Below the pieces are notes generated by a model. It made no database searches and was not told the DNA's origin. It was given only the letters and a program-made list of their open reading frames with translations. The translations under genes and the position numbers were made by a program. 64,000 nucleotides of DNA from Streptomyces massasporeus (lineage in GTDB: Bacteria > Actinomycetota > Actinomycetes > Streptomycetales > Streptomycetaceae): the NCBI RefSeq assembly GCF_014648995.1, contig NZ_BMSE01000002.1, positions 372,001 to 436,000 on the forward strand, in the 5' to 3' direction. Below, piece by piece: positions 8,789 through 16,558 of this stretch. The number at the start of each line of letters is the position of its first letter. Position 1 is the first letter of the stretch.

Positions 8789-9638
8789 GGACGCCGGTAC
8801 GCTCACCAGGGCCGAGCAGCGGCGGTTCGTCAAGGCGCTGCTGGAGGTCAAACGGCGGGGCGAGTACGACGAGTTCGTGCGCATGCACATCGAGTACTTC
8901 TCCGCGGACGGCGAACACGGGCCTCGCGCCGCGCACATGGCGCCCTCGTTCCTGCCCTGGCACCGCCGGTTCCTGCTCGACCTGGAGGGTGCGCTGCGCC
9001 GGGTGGACTCCTCGGTGACGGTGCCGTACTGGGACTGGACACGGGACCGCACGACCACTTCCACCCCCTGGACGGCCCATCTCCTCGGGGGCGACGGGCG
9101 CCGTTCCGACCACCAGGTGACGACAGGTCCGTTCGCCCATCGGGAAGGCCACTGGACCCTCAAGGTGAACGTGACCGACAGGGTGTTCCTCACCCGGGAT
9201 CTCGGACGACCCGGAAACCCGATCGGCCTGCCCACGAGGAGCGAGCTGGAGTGGGCGCTGAAGGACCCCGTGTACGACACGGCGCCCTGGGACTCGACGG
9301 TCACCCGGGGTTTCCGCAACAAGCTGGAGGGCTGGGGCGCCGGCCGCGGCAACACGGCCTGGCGCAACCACAACCGGGTACACGGCTGGGTAGGCGGGGA
9401 CATGCTCGGCGGCGCTTCCGTCAACGACCCCGTGTTCTGGTTGCACCACGCTTTCATCGACCTGCAGTGGTACCGCTGGCAACGTCGGCACCGCGATGCC
9501 CGCTACCTCCCCGCGACGCCGCCGCGCCGGGGTGACCGGCAGCACGGCCGGATCGTGGCGCGGCGCCAGAGCCTGCCACCGTGGGACGTGACGCCGGCGG
9601 AGCTCGAGGACGTCGGCCGGATCTACCGCTACGCGTGA
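8772..9638 (+). CDS. melC2: Tyrosinase (monophenol monooxygenase, type-3 copper)
   Basis: A 288-residue tyrosinase, the usual length for the Streptomyces enzyme. It oxidises monophenols and o-diphenols to quinones, giving melanin. CuA-site context is visible in RMHIEYF, AAHMAPSFLPWHRRFL and the following VPYWDW. CuB is seen in NHNRVHGWVGGDM and NDPVFWLHHAFID, which supply the expected histidines. The GTG at 8772 is preceded by GGAG 7 nt upstream and lies inside the chaperone gene (17-nt overlap), so translation is coupled. The enzyme lacks its own signal, consistent with piggy-back export on the chaperone. Confidence 0.93.
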   Translation: MAYVRRDAGTLTRAEQRRFVKALLEVKRRGEYDEFVRMHIEYFSADGEHGPRAAHMAPSFLPWHRRFLLDLEGALRRVDSSVTVPYWDWTRDRTTTSTPWTAHLLGGDGRRSDHQVTTGPFAHREGHWTLKVNVTDRVFLTRDLGRPGNPIGLPTRSELEWALKDPVYDTAPWDSTVTRGFRNKLEGWGAGRGNTAWRNHNRVHGWVGGDMLGGASVNDPVFWLHHAFIDLQWYRWQRRHRDARYLPATPPRRGDRQHGRIVARRQSLPPWDVTPAELEDVGRIYRYA

Positions 9639-9667
9639 GGTGTCACAGGCTTCACCGGGCACACGGG

Positions 9668-9699
9668 GAGAGCCCCGGCCTTTGGGGACCGGGGCTCTC
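9668..9699. terminator. Bidirectional terminator between tyrosinase and chaplin genes
   Basis: Perfect 11-bp GC-rich arms (9668-9678, 9689-9699) with a 10-nt loop, placed between convergent genes. Confidence 0.75.
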
Positions 9700-9716
9700 G
9701 GGTGGGACAGCCGAAG

Positions 9717-10007
9717 TCAGTGGCGGTGGCCGCTCTTCTTGGTGTCCTTCTTGTCGTGGTTCTTGTGGCTCTCGTTCTTGCACTCGTTGCCGACGGCCGG
9801 GTTCAGCAGGCCGATCACGTTGACGGTGTTGCCGCACACGTTGATCGGCACGTGGACCGGCACCTGAACCACGTTGCCGGACAGGACGCCGGGCGAGCCG
9901 ATGGCCGCGCCCTTGGCTCCGGCGTCGGCCGAGGCGAGACCGGCCCCACTGAGCACCACGGCGCTCGTGCCGAGAGCGACAGCGCCAATCTTCGCGATGC
10001 GAGACAT
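9717..10007 (-). CDS. chpG: Short chaplin (ChpG/ChpH-like) with basic C-terminal tail
   Basis: A 96-residue exported protein. After the signal peptide (MSRIAKIGAVALGTSAVVLS) comes one chaplin domain: GSPGVLSGNVVQVPVHVPIN, VCGNTVNVIGLLNP and GNECKN, with the two cysteines of disulfide-forming chaplins. Chaplins are amyloid-forming surfactants that coat aerial hyphae. The ATG at 10007 has AAGGGAG 6 nt upstream; the adjoining GTG at 10010 is too close to it. The last 18 residues (ESHKNHDKKDTKKSGHRH) are a His/Lys/Asp tail beyond the usual domain end. From memory, S. coelicolor chpG also neighbours a tyrosinase gene, so the symbol is assigned on context as well as sequence. Confidence 0.9.
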   Translation of the reverse strand: MSRIAKIGAVALGTSAVVLSGAGLASADAGAKGAAIGSPGVLSGNVVQVPVHVPINVCGNTVNVIGLLNPAVGNECKNESHKNHDKKDTKKSGHRH

Positions 10008-10341
10008 CACGTTCTCCCTTACTGACTAGGTAAGTGCGGCAGCAGTACGAGCGCCGCACTGCCCTTTCAACGCGACGACCCCCGACCGGTCACGAGGAAT
10101 CCTCTGCGAATCACCCGTCTTGAACAGGGGCTGCGCCAAATGGGTGTGGATCGCGGTCCTCGGCTCGTTCCCGGCGCTCTGCCCGATGTACTGGAGGGGA
10201 CGACGGCCGCCTCGGGGTCGTGGTCCGGCATGGACCCATCCGACTGATGCGTGGCGACGCCGTGACGTGCGCTTTCACAAAAAGATCACGCCGCCCGGCG
10301 TTTTCGTGTGGAAAAAGCCGCAGACGCCGCTTATGTTGATG

Positions 10342-10395
10342 ACTGTCGGTGACCGGACTGCCACTGTCCGTGTCGATACGAGAATCGGAGAAGTA
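10342..10395 (+). promoter_or_regulatory. Conserved promoter/leader of gene A
   Basis: This stretch aligns with 11218-11273 upstream of the paralogue: both have ACTGTYGGTGACC, then a CTGTGTC-like element, CGAGAA, and the shared ribosome-binding site TCGGAGAAGTAATG. Conservation beyond the ribosome-binding site suggests a common promoter or 5' leader. The sigma factor is not identified. Confidence 0.5.
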
Positions 10396-10674
10396 ATGCG
10401 CAAGTACCAGAAGGCCGCGGTCGTCGTGGCCATGCTCGGCAGCGTCAGCTTCCTCGGCGCTGGCGTTGGTCACGCTGCGGGCGGGGACGACAAGTTCAAG
10501 CTCGACAACGAGCAGGCCCAGTCCTGCTCGCAGAACGACTCGACCCAGGGTCTGGTCAACGTCGACGACGTCAACGTCAACGTCGGCGCCCTCCTGGGCC
10601 TGGCCAACCAGGACAACAGCGAGCGCGAGTCGCTGACCTGCTCGCAGGCCTTCTCTCTGCGTGGCGGCCACTGA
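10396..10674 (+). CDS. Small secreted protein A (two-cysteine, paralogue of 11274-11543)
   Basis: A 92-residue protein with signal peptide MRKYQKAAVVVAMLGSVSFL, cleavage near GHA. The mature ~65 residues contain a beta-prone VNVDDVNVNV stretch followed by NQDNSERESLTCSQAFSL, with one cysteine before and one after. GGAG lies 5 nt upstream of the ATG. The arrangement of cysteine, V-D/E-DVNV, QD, cysteine recalls the C-terminal half of rodlins as I remember them, but the protein is shorter and I do not claim family membership. It is the first gene of a duplicated A-B pair next to a chaplin gene, suggesting a surface-layer role. Confidence 0.75.
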   Translation: MRKYQKAAVVVAMLGSVSFLGAGVGHAAGGDDKFKLDNEQAQSCSQNDSTQGLVNVDDVNVNVGALLGLANQDNSERESLTCSQAFSLRGGH

Positions 10675-10687
10675 TCAGCTTGATCAA

Positions 10688-10735
10688 GGCAGGCCCCGGG
10701 GTTCGAACCATTGTGTTCGAACCCCGGGGCCTGCC
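10688..10735 (+). terminator. Perfect 21-bp hairpin between A and B
   Basis: Arms 10688-10708 and 10715-10735 are perfect complements with a 6-nt loop. It starts 13 nt after the stop of A and ends 23 nt before B. It may be a terminator, or a processing/stability element that sets the A:B ratio. There is no T tract. Confidence 0.75.
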
Positions 10736-10758
10736 GCCTGACTGAAGGAAACAGGTAG

Positions 10759-11037
10759 ATGTTCAACTCGAAGAAGACCGCGGCCGTGGCGGCGGTTCTG
10801 GGGAGCTTCGCTCTGATGGGTGTCGGTGCCGTCCAGGCGTCGGCCCACGGTGGTCCCGGTACGTGCGTCGAGAGCAGCGACGGGCATGTCCGCTGCGTGC
10901 AGATGAGTGAGTACCAGGTCATCAAGGGCAAGGGCGGAGACGTCACTGTCGTCAACCATTCGACGCAGACCTGCCCGACGTCGCACAGCCAGGTCAGCTG
11001 TGTCGACAGTGTCGCGCTGCCCGTCAAGGGGGACTGA
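10759..11037 (+). CDS. Small secreted protein B (four-cysteine, paralogue of 11689-11964)
   Basis: A 92-residue protein with a signal peptide (MFNSKKTAAVAAVLGSFALM, cleavage near ASA). The mature part has GGPGTCVES, HVRCVQMSEYQ, then DVTVVNHSTQTCPTSHSQ and VSCV: four cysteines that could make two disulfides. An AAGGAA site lies about 11 nt upstream of the ATG. No known domain is recognised. The partner gene A lies directly upstream, separated by a strong hairpin. Its paralogue B' keeps all four cysteines and the VTVVNHSTQ block, so this is a conserved family. Confidence 0.75.
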   Translation: MFNSKKTAAVAAVLGSFALMGVGAVQASAHGGPGTCVESSDGHVRCVQMSEYQVIKGKGGDVTVVNHSTQTCPTSHSQVSCVDSVALPVKGD

Positions 11038-11217
11038 CCTTCCGCCGGCCGGTGCGGGCTTCGTCCGGGCGGCGTGCGCGCGCGGCCCTCGGGGGCGACT
11101 CGGAGTTCGGTGACTCGCCGCGCGCCGGTGAGCGGAACTACAAAACGTCTTTTCCAGAAACTTACGCGGTTGGGCGTTTCGCTCGGTGAGAGGCGCACGC
11201 GCCGCCTAGGGTTGGCA

Positions 11218-11273
11218 ACTGTTGGTGACCAGTCCATTACGGTCTGTGTCTACTCGAGAAAATCGGAGAAGTA
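11218..11273 (+). promoter_or_regulatory. Conserved promoter/leader of gene A'
   Basis: Counterpart of 10342-10395, sharing ACTGTYGGTGACC, the CTGTGTC element and the TCGGAGAAGTAATG start region. The sequence between B and this block (11038-11217) is not conserved with the region upstream of A. Confidence 0.5.
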
Positions 11274-11543
11274 ATGCGCAAGTACCAGAAGGCCGCGGTC
11301 GTCGTGGCCATGCTCGGCAGCGTCAGCTTCCTTGGCGCTGGCGTGGGTCACGCTTCGGACGGGGACGAGCAGTTCAAGCTCGAGAACAAGCAGGCCCAGT
11401 CGTGCGAGCAGAACGACTCGCGTGAGGGACTCATCAACATCGACGACATCAACGTCAACCTCGCCATCCTGGGTCTCGCGAACCAGGACAACAGCGAGCG
11501 CGAGTCCGTGACCTGCTCGCAGGCCTTCTCCCTGGGCAAGTAG
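11274..11543 (+). CDS. Small secreted protein A' (paralogue of 10396-10674)
   Basis: An 89-residue protein. The signal peptide is nearly identical to that of A in protein and DNA. The mature part contains CEQNDSREGLINIDDINVNL and NQDNSERESVTCSQAFSL, with both cysteines conserved. Differences are mostly conservative (Val to Ile), as expected for selection on a beta-rich fold after duplication. Same ribosome-binding site as A. It is followed by a hairpin like the one after A, then B'. Confidence 0.75.
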   Translation: MRKYQKAAVVVAMLGSVSFLGAGVGHASDGDEQFKLENKQAQSCEQNDSREGLINIDDINVNLAILGLANQDNSERESVTCSQAFSLGK

Positions 11544-11563
11544 TCGCCGACCAGGTGATTCAG

Positions 11564-11608
11564 GCAGGCCCCGGGGCTCGAACCAGGTGTCCGAGCCCCG
11601 GGGCCTGT
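11564..11608 (+). terminator. Hairpin between A' and B'
   Basis: Arms 11565-11580 and 11592-11607 are perfect (16 bp), extendable by one G.U pair. Its core is nearly the same sequence as the A-B hairpin, so it was duplicated with the module. Confidence 0.75.
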
Positions 11609-11688
11609 CGCTTGGCTTCTTTGCCGGTATGAGTCCGGAACGACTCACCTGCCCAGTGGCGGCGAGTCGACCGTAAAGGAAAAGGTAA

Positions 11689-11964
11689 ATGCTCACTTCA
11701 AAGAAGATCGCGGCGGTAGCGGGGATTCTGGGGAGCTTCGCTCTGATCGGTGCCGGTGCCGCCCAGGCCTCTGCCGATGGTGGCCCCGGCAAGTGCGTCG
11801 ACGACGGCAACGGTCACGTGCGCTGCGTGGAACTGAGCCAGTACACGTACACCACCGACAACGGCAAGGTCACTGTCGTCAACCATTCGACGCAAGAGTG
11901 CCCGACTTCGCACAGCCAGGTCTCCTGCGTCAGCAGCGCCGTCGTCCCCGGCAAGAAGAGCTGA
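11689..11964 (+). CDS. Small secreted protein B' (paralogue of 10759-11037)
   Basis: A 91-residue protein with signal peptide MLTSKKIAAVAGILGSFALI. The mature part has GGPGKCVDD, HVRCVELSQY, KVTVVNHSTQECPTSHSQ and VSCV; all four cysteines of B are kept. AAGGAAAAGG precedes the start. The distance from A' to B' is 145 nt, longer than for A-B, so B' may have its own promoter. Confidence 0.75.
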   Translation: MLTSKKIAAVAGILGSFALIGAGAAQASADGGPGKCVDDGNGHVRCVELSQYTYTTDNGKVTVVNHSTQECPTSHSQVSCVSSAVVPGKKS

Positions 11965-12029
11965 CTCCCGCCGAGGCCGAGGCGCCTCGTTCGCGGCGGC
12001 GCCCTTTGAGTCCACCCGCACAGCGGGCA

Positions 12030-12061
12030 ATGGCCGGGACCCGATATCGGGTCCCGGCCAT
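12030..12061. terminator. Perfect 32-bp palindrome between convergent genes
   Basis: A complete palindrome centred on GATATC that folds into a 13-bp stem. It lies between B' (plus) and the dehydrogenase (minus), so it probably stops transcription from both sides. Confidence 0.7.
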
Positions 12062-12122
12062 CTGCGTGGGCTTGACCCTGCGGTCGATCGCCGACGGCGC
12101 ACAGCGCCCCGCCCCACGGGCC

Positions 12123-13082
12123 TCAAGGCAGCCGTCGTACCGGCGCGCCCTCGAGGAACGCGCGGATGTTCTCGACCGCCTGCCCGTAGTACGTCGCGTA
12201 GTTGGCCCGGGAGACGTAGCCGAGGTGAGGGGTGGCGAGGAGGCGGGGGGCGGTGCGCATCGGATGGTCGGCGGGCAACGGCTCGATGTCGAAGACGTCG
12301 ACGCCGGCGCCGGCGATCCGGCCGGAGTGCAGGGCGCCGAGGAGGGCGTCCTGGTCGACGATCGCCGCCCGTGAGGTGTTGATCAGGTAGGCGGTCGGTT
12401 TGAGGAGGGCGAGCTCGGCCCGGCCGAGCAGGCCGCGGGTGCGGTCGCCGAGGGCGAGGTGCACGGACACGAAGTCACTGTCCGCGAGCAGCTCCTCCTT
12501 GGAACCGGCGAATTCCACGCCCACCTCGTCGGCGCGCTCCCGGGTGAGGTTCTGGCTCCAGGCGCTCACCCGCATGCCGAAGGCGAGCCCGACCTGTGCG
12601 ACACGGCCGCCGATCTTCCCCAGGCCGAGCAGCCCGAGACGCCGGCCGTGCAGATCGGCGCCGACGGTGCTCTGCCAGGGGCCGCCCGAGCGCAGCGTGT
12701 TGCTCTCCTCGACGATGCCGCGGGCGAGGCCGAGCAGCAGGGCCCAGGTCAGTTCGACCGGCGGGGTGGAGGAACTGGCCGTGCCGCACACGGTGACGCC
12801 GTGCGCCTCGGCGGCCGCGTAGTCGATCACCGAGTTCCGCATGCCGGAGGCGACGATCAGTTTCAGCCGGGGCAGCCGGGTGATCAGCGACCCGGGGAAC
12901 GGCACGCGTTCGCGCAGGGTCACCACGATGTCGAAACCGGCCAGGGCCGCGGCCAGGTCGTCCTCGCCCTCGATGTGCCGGTCGAAGGACACGACCTCCA
13001 CGTCGTCCGTGACCGCCGCCCAGTCGGCGACCTCGGTCGCCACCTGCTGGAAGTCGTCCAGTACAGCGCATCGCAGCCGCAC
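12123..13082 (-). CDS. D-2-hydroxyacid dehydrogenase family protein
   Basis: A 319-residue NAD-dependent dehydrogenase. The Rossmann motif is LLGLGKIGGRVAQVG (about residues 148-162). The substrate loop VASGMRNSVIDYAAAEAHGV, the NTSRAAIVDQDALLGAL segment, the E of DVFDIEPLPADHP and the catalytic H of ATPHLGYVSR match the family. It reduces 2-keto acids or oxidises D-2-hydroxy acids, but the substrate cannot be assigned. The GTG at 13082 has AGGGG 6 nt upstream. It is transcribed alone. Confidence 0.88.
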   Translation of the reverse strand: MRLRCAVLDDFQQVATEVADWAAVTDDVEVVSFDRHIEGEDDLAAALAGFDIVVTLRERVPFPGSLITRLPRLKLIVASGMRNSVIDYAAAEAHGVTVCGTASSSTPPVELTWALLLGLARGIVEESNTLRSGGPWQSTVGADLHGRRLGLLGLGKIGGRVAQVGLAFGMRVSAWSQNLTRERADEVGVEFAGSKEELLADSDFVSVHLALGDRTRGLLGRAELALLKPTAYLINTSRAAIVDQDALLGALHSGRIAGAGVDVFDIEPLPADHPMRTAPRLLATPHLGYVSRANYATYYGQAVENIRAFLEGAPVRRLP

Positions 13083-13211
13083 GTCGTGCCCCTTTCACGG
13101 CCTGTGGATCGGTTCCCCGGGGCCATGATCGCGCTTCGGCGGCGGCGCGGGAAGTCTCCCCCCTGGCACCCGACCAATCGGTCGGCCCCGGCGCATCCTC
13201 ACGTGTGGGGA

Positions 13212-13736
13212 ATGCGTGAACGCTTCACTGCACGTCCAAAGGGGGACATGGGGCGGGACGGGGGGAGTCCGCGCGTCGCGCGGGCCATCGTGTGTCTGGT
13301 GCCGGTCGGATTCTTCGTCGCCTCGGTCGGGGCGACGGCGGCCAACCGCGACGGGGTCGGTCATCTGGTCGCGGCGACGGCCGTACTGGCGGTGACGCTG
13401 GGCCTTCATCTGCTGCACTCCACCCGTGCCGCGGTGCGCCGCCGCAAGCCGTGCCGTGTCCGAGCCGCGACACGGTGGCGGACGGTGCTTCGGGCCGGTG
13501 TGAGGGACGGTTGTGGGGCGGGGTGGTCATGGGGCGGCCCTCCGCGTCGGGTCGGGTGTGAGGGCCGGTTGGGCGGTGGCTGTGGTGGTCACGAGACGGG
13601 CCCTGCCAGAACCGCCGGGCGTGGCGGCGGTGCTCCGCAAGGCCGGCGGACGGGCGGGTGCGGCTTCCGGCTCGCGGTGGCGCTGCCGTGTCCGAGCCGC
13701 GACACGGTGGCGGACGGTGCTTCGGGCCGGGTGTGA
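13212..13736 (+). pseudogene. Probable truncated sensor-kinase N-terminal fragment
   Basis: From about 13250 the frame reads VARAIVCLVPVGFFVASVGA, then a second hydrophobic segment ending in TLGLHLLHSTRAAVRRRKP. This resembles the membrane-entry part of Streptomyces sensor histidine kinases, which often read LLHS.PRA at the same place. No dimerisation or ATPase domain follows. After about 13445 the frame runs through DNA that is a diverged duplicate of the 3' end of the neighbouring permease gene and looks non-coding. The start is uncertain (ATG at 13212 or 13248). It might instead be a small intact membrane protein. Confidence 0.4.
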
Positions 13737-13800
13737 GGGACGGTGGGCGGTGGCGGACCGTGCCTCCCGCTGTGCGGCGGTGGTGGTCACGAGACGGCTC
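13447..13800. repeat. Tandem duplication covering the permease 3' end
   Basis: About 60 nt beginning CCGTGTCCGAGCCGCGACAC occurs at about 13452 and again at about 13687. GTGGTGGTCACGAGACGG then occurs at about 13586 and 13779. On the minus strand the distal copy still reads PPALRSTAATPGGSGRARLV, close to the true C-terminus ALRSSAATPGGLARAVS. Confidence 0.75.
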
Positions 13801-16336
13801 TCGCCAGGCCCCCGGGCGTGGCCGCGGAGCTCCGCAGGGCCAGCAGGCCGGCGAGGGTGACGGTCGTGACCGTGAGCACCGGTGCGCCGGCGGCCAGCGC
13901 GGTCAACGGCCCGCCGGCCAGAGCCGGTACGGCCGAACCGGTGAGCGCGATGCTGAGCGGCACCAGGACCGACCCGCAGACCACGACGGCCAGCAGCAGC
14001 GCGACCGCACAGGTCAGCACGGCCTCCCAGGCCAGCATGCGCAGCACCTGCGCGGACTGTGCGCCGGCCAGCCGCAGCAGGGCGAACTCCCGGCGGCGGC
14101 CGGCCGTCGCCATACTCAGGGTGTTGACGACGGAGACGGCGGTGAACAGGTTGATCATCGTCAGGAGCAGCAGGACGAACAGCCCTGCCGCGGCGCCGGA
14201 CCCCGACGCGTTCCCGGTGCCTGCGTCACCGCCACCGACCCGCGCCCCCGGGAAGTCCGAGGCCAGGGACCGCAGTTCCCGCTCGACCGCGTCCCGGTCG
14301 GCTCCGGGGGCGGTCCGTACGAGGACGCTGTCGTCCAGCGGAGCGGCCGCGTGCCGGGCCGCCGAGGCACGGGGCAGCAGCGCGTCGGCGAAGCCGCGGT
14401 CGCGGGCGTAGACGGCCGCGACCCGGTAGGTGTCCCGGCCGCCGTCGTCCCAGTCCACCCGCACCCGGTCGCCGACCGAGACCCCCAGGTCGGCGGCCGC
14501 GCCGTCGCCGAGCGCCACGGACGTGCCGTCGAGGCGGTCGAGCGAGCCCCGGCGGACGCCGAGGTCGAGGAGGCGGGGGACCGCCTCGGTCCGCATCGCG
14601 ACCAGGCTGCCGCCGATGAGAGGCGCGGCATCGCCGTCCCCGGCGTTCGCGCGGCGAAGCTCGCCGCCCACGGACAGCTGCCCCGAGGCCCCCGCCACCC
14701 CGGGCAGCCGGCCGGCCCGCTCCGCGTACCCCGTGCCGATGCCCGGCCCGGCCGCGGACACCACGTGGTCGGCGACCAGGCGCTGCCGCTCCGCCCGTTC
14801 CTCGCCCTGGGAGGTGACCAGCGGAACGCACAGCAGCGTGCCGGTGAGGGAGACGGACAGCACCAGCGGGGTCACGGTGGCGGCCAGCCGTACGTTCTGG
14901 CGCAGGAGGTTGCGGACCGCCAGCGCGCCGTCCCGGGGCAGCAGCGGCCGCACCGGCACCAGCAGCACGGCACCCGCGACCCGGCAGATCAGCGGCGCCA
15001 GCAGCGCCACCCCCACCATCAGGACCAGCACCATGCTCTCGGCCGTACCGCCACCGCCGTCCAACCGGCCCGCCGCCACCGCACCGAGACAGGCACCCGC
15101 ACCCGCAAGCACGCACACCCCGAGCAGTACGCGCCGCCACCCCAGCCTCGGCGCCGGGGCGGCCGACTCGCGCAGCACCTCCACCGGCCGCACCCGCGAC
15201 GCCCGCCGCGCGGCCGCGAACGCAGCGAGCTGCGCCACGACCGCGGCCAGCCCGACCGTCGCCCAGGGCGCGACCGGCCCCACCGCCAGCGGGAACGACG
15301 GGGGCAGCACCTCACCGCTCACCAGAAGCCGGTGCAGCAGCGCCGCCACCCCGATACCGCCCGGCACACCGAGGAGCGCCGCCGCGACGGTCACCAGCAG
15401 GACCTCCACCGCGATCATCCGGCGGATCTGCCCCTTGGTGGCCGCGACCGCCCGCAGCAGGCCGATCTCGGTCAGCCGCCCGGCGACCGCCAGCGTCAGC
15501 GTGCCGGAGACGACGAAGCCGGCCACGAACAGCGACAGCGCCCCGAACGTCCCGACGAGCGAGGAGAGCACCGACGCGGGCGACGGCACATCCCAGAACT
15601 CCGCGTCCGCCCGTCCGGCGCCGGAGGCGACCACGACGGTCCCGGCGTCGTCCCCGTACAGGTCGTCGACGGCCTTCTCCACCTGCCGCCGCAGCGCCGC
15701 GGGGTCGGCCGCGTCCTCGGCCCGCACGCCCAGCGCCCGCACCGGCTGCGCCGAGTCCGCGAGCCGCCGCGCCTCCCGCGGGGTGTGGAACACGGCGTAC
15801 TGGCGCGCGGGCTTCCGGGGCGGGTCGGCGATGCCGGAGACCCGGTAGGAGCGCAGCCCGTCCGCACCGCTCAGCCGTACGGTGCCGCCCACTCCGGCGT
15901 CGAGGCGTTCGGCCAGGGCGCTGTCCAGCACGACCTCCCGGTCGCCGGAGGGGGCACGGCCCGAGCGCAGGGTGAACGGCCCGAGGACGGCGCTGTCCCA
16001 CGCGTGCCCCAGGGACGGTCCGTCCCAGGGCGCCTCGACGGTCCGGCCCGAGGCGTCAACCGCCGTGGTGGGGAAGGACAGTTCGGGCACGGCCCGCTCG
16101 ACGGACGGCAACCGGTCGAGCGCTGCCCGGAGTTCCTCCGCCCGCGGCACGAACGGCTGCCCGCCCACGACCACGTCCGCTCCCGCGTACCGCTCGGCGG
16201 GAGAGGCGGCACGCGTGCTCGACTCCAGCAGAACGGCACACGCCGTCGTCATGACGAGCGCGAGCACGAGCGCCACGAAACTGGCCGCCCAGCTTGCTCT
16301 GCGGCCCGAAAGGGTCCGCCATGCGAGTCGTAACAC
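13787..16336 (-). CDS. FtsX-type ABC transporter permease (two FtsX domains)
   Basis: An 849-residue permease. It has an N-terminal membrane anchor (ASWAASFVALVLALVMTTAC), a large extracytoplasmic MacB-like domain, two FtsX cores (about residues 260-390 and 720-835), and four-helix blocks between them. These proteins belong to MacB/LolC-type transporters that use mechanical force on extracytoplasmic substrates, often drugs, peptides or lipids. No ATPase gene is adjacent in this window, which is unusual; the partner may be encoded elsewhere or was lost. The 3' end is duplicated just downstream. Confidence 0.88.
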   Translation of the reverse strand: MLRLAWRTLSGRRASWAASFVALVLALVMTTACAVLLESSTRAASPAERYAGADVVVGGQPFVPRAEELRAALDRLPSVERAVPELSFPTTAVDASGRTVEAPWDGPSLGHAWDSAVLGPFTLRSGRAPSGDREVVLDSALAERLDAGVGGTVRLSGADGLRSYRVSGIADPPRKPARQYAVFHTPREARRLADSAQPVRALGVRAEDAADPAALRRQVEKAVDDLYGDDAGTVVVASGAGRADAEFWDVPSPASVLSSLVGTFGALSLFVAGFVVSGTLTLAVAGRLTEIGLLRAVAATKGQIRRMIAVEVLLVTVAAALLGVPGGIGVAALLHRLLVSGEVLPPSFPLAVGPVAPWATVGLAAVVAQLAAFAAARRASRVRPVEVLRESAAPAPRLGWRRVLLGVCVLAGAGACLGAVAAGRLDGGGGTAESMVLVLMVGVALLAPLICRVAGAVLLVPVRPLLPRDGALAVRNLLRQNVRLAATVTPLVLSVSLTGTLLCVPLVTSQGEERAERQRLVADHVVSAAGPGIGTGYAERAGRLPGVAGASGQLSVGGELRRANAGDGDAAPLIGGSLVAMRTEAVPRLLDLGVRRGSLDRLDGTSVALGDGAAADLGVSVGDRVRVDWDDGGRDTYRVAAVYARDRGFADALLPRASAARHAAAPLDDSVLVRTAPGADRDAVERELRSLASDFPGARVGGGDAGTGNASGSGAAAGLFVLLLLTMINLFTAVSVVNTLSMATAGRRREFALLRLAGAQSAQVLRMLAWEAVLTCAVALLLAVVVCGSVLVPLSIALTGSAVPALAGGPLTALAAGAPVLTVTTVTLAGLLALRSSAATPGGLARAVS

Positions 16337-16558
16337 GGGTGCCTTTCGGAGCGGGCGGAATTGCCTTGCGGTGCGGAACGGAAAGCTTATCGAAACAGGA
16401 ACCAGGCAGCACCAAATCCCGGGTCAGGCAAGGGATTTGGCCGATTTGAATACCCGAAACCGTGTGTTTTTCACGGGTCGACTCGTGTGTTGTGTACTGG
16501 GGCCCTTCTTCCGGCGTGTGAAAGGTTTTCCATCAGTTCGAGCGAATCGAACGAGAGA
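16337..16558. other. Intergenic region, no gene seen
   Basis: About 220 nt between the divergent permease and the lanthipeptide-synthetase fragment. It is noticeably less GC-rich than its surroundings (16370-16500). It presumably held the promoter and N-terminal coding part of the synthetase, but no lanthipeptide precursor-like ORF is visible. Confidence 0.4.

Noticed and set aside
10396..10674. Rodlin (RdlA/RdlB) as a firm call for proteins A and A'
   Set aside because: They are about 40 residues shorter than rodlins and only a short segment is similar from memory; kept as a finding.
13658..16333. Long plus-strand frame antisense to the FtsX permease
   Set aside because: Low-complexity Arg/Gly/Gln composition and no domain; it mirrors the codon bias of the real minus-strand gene.
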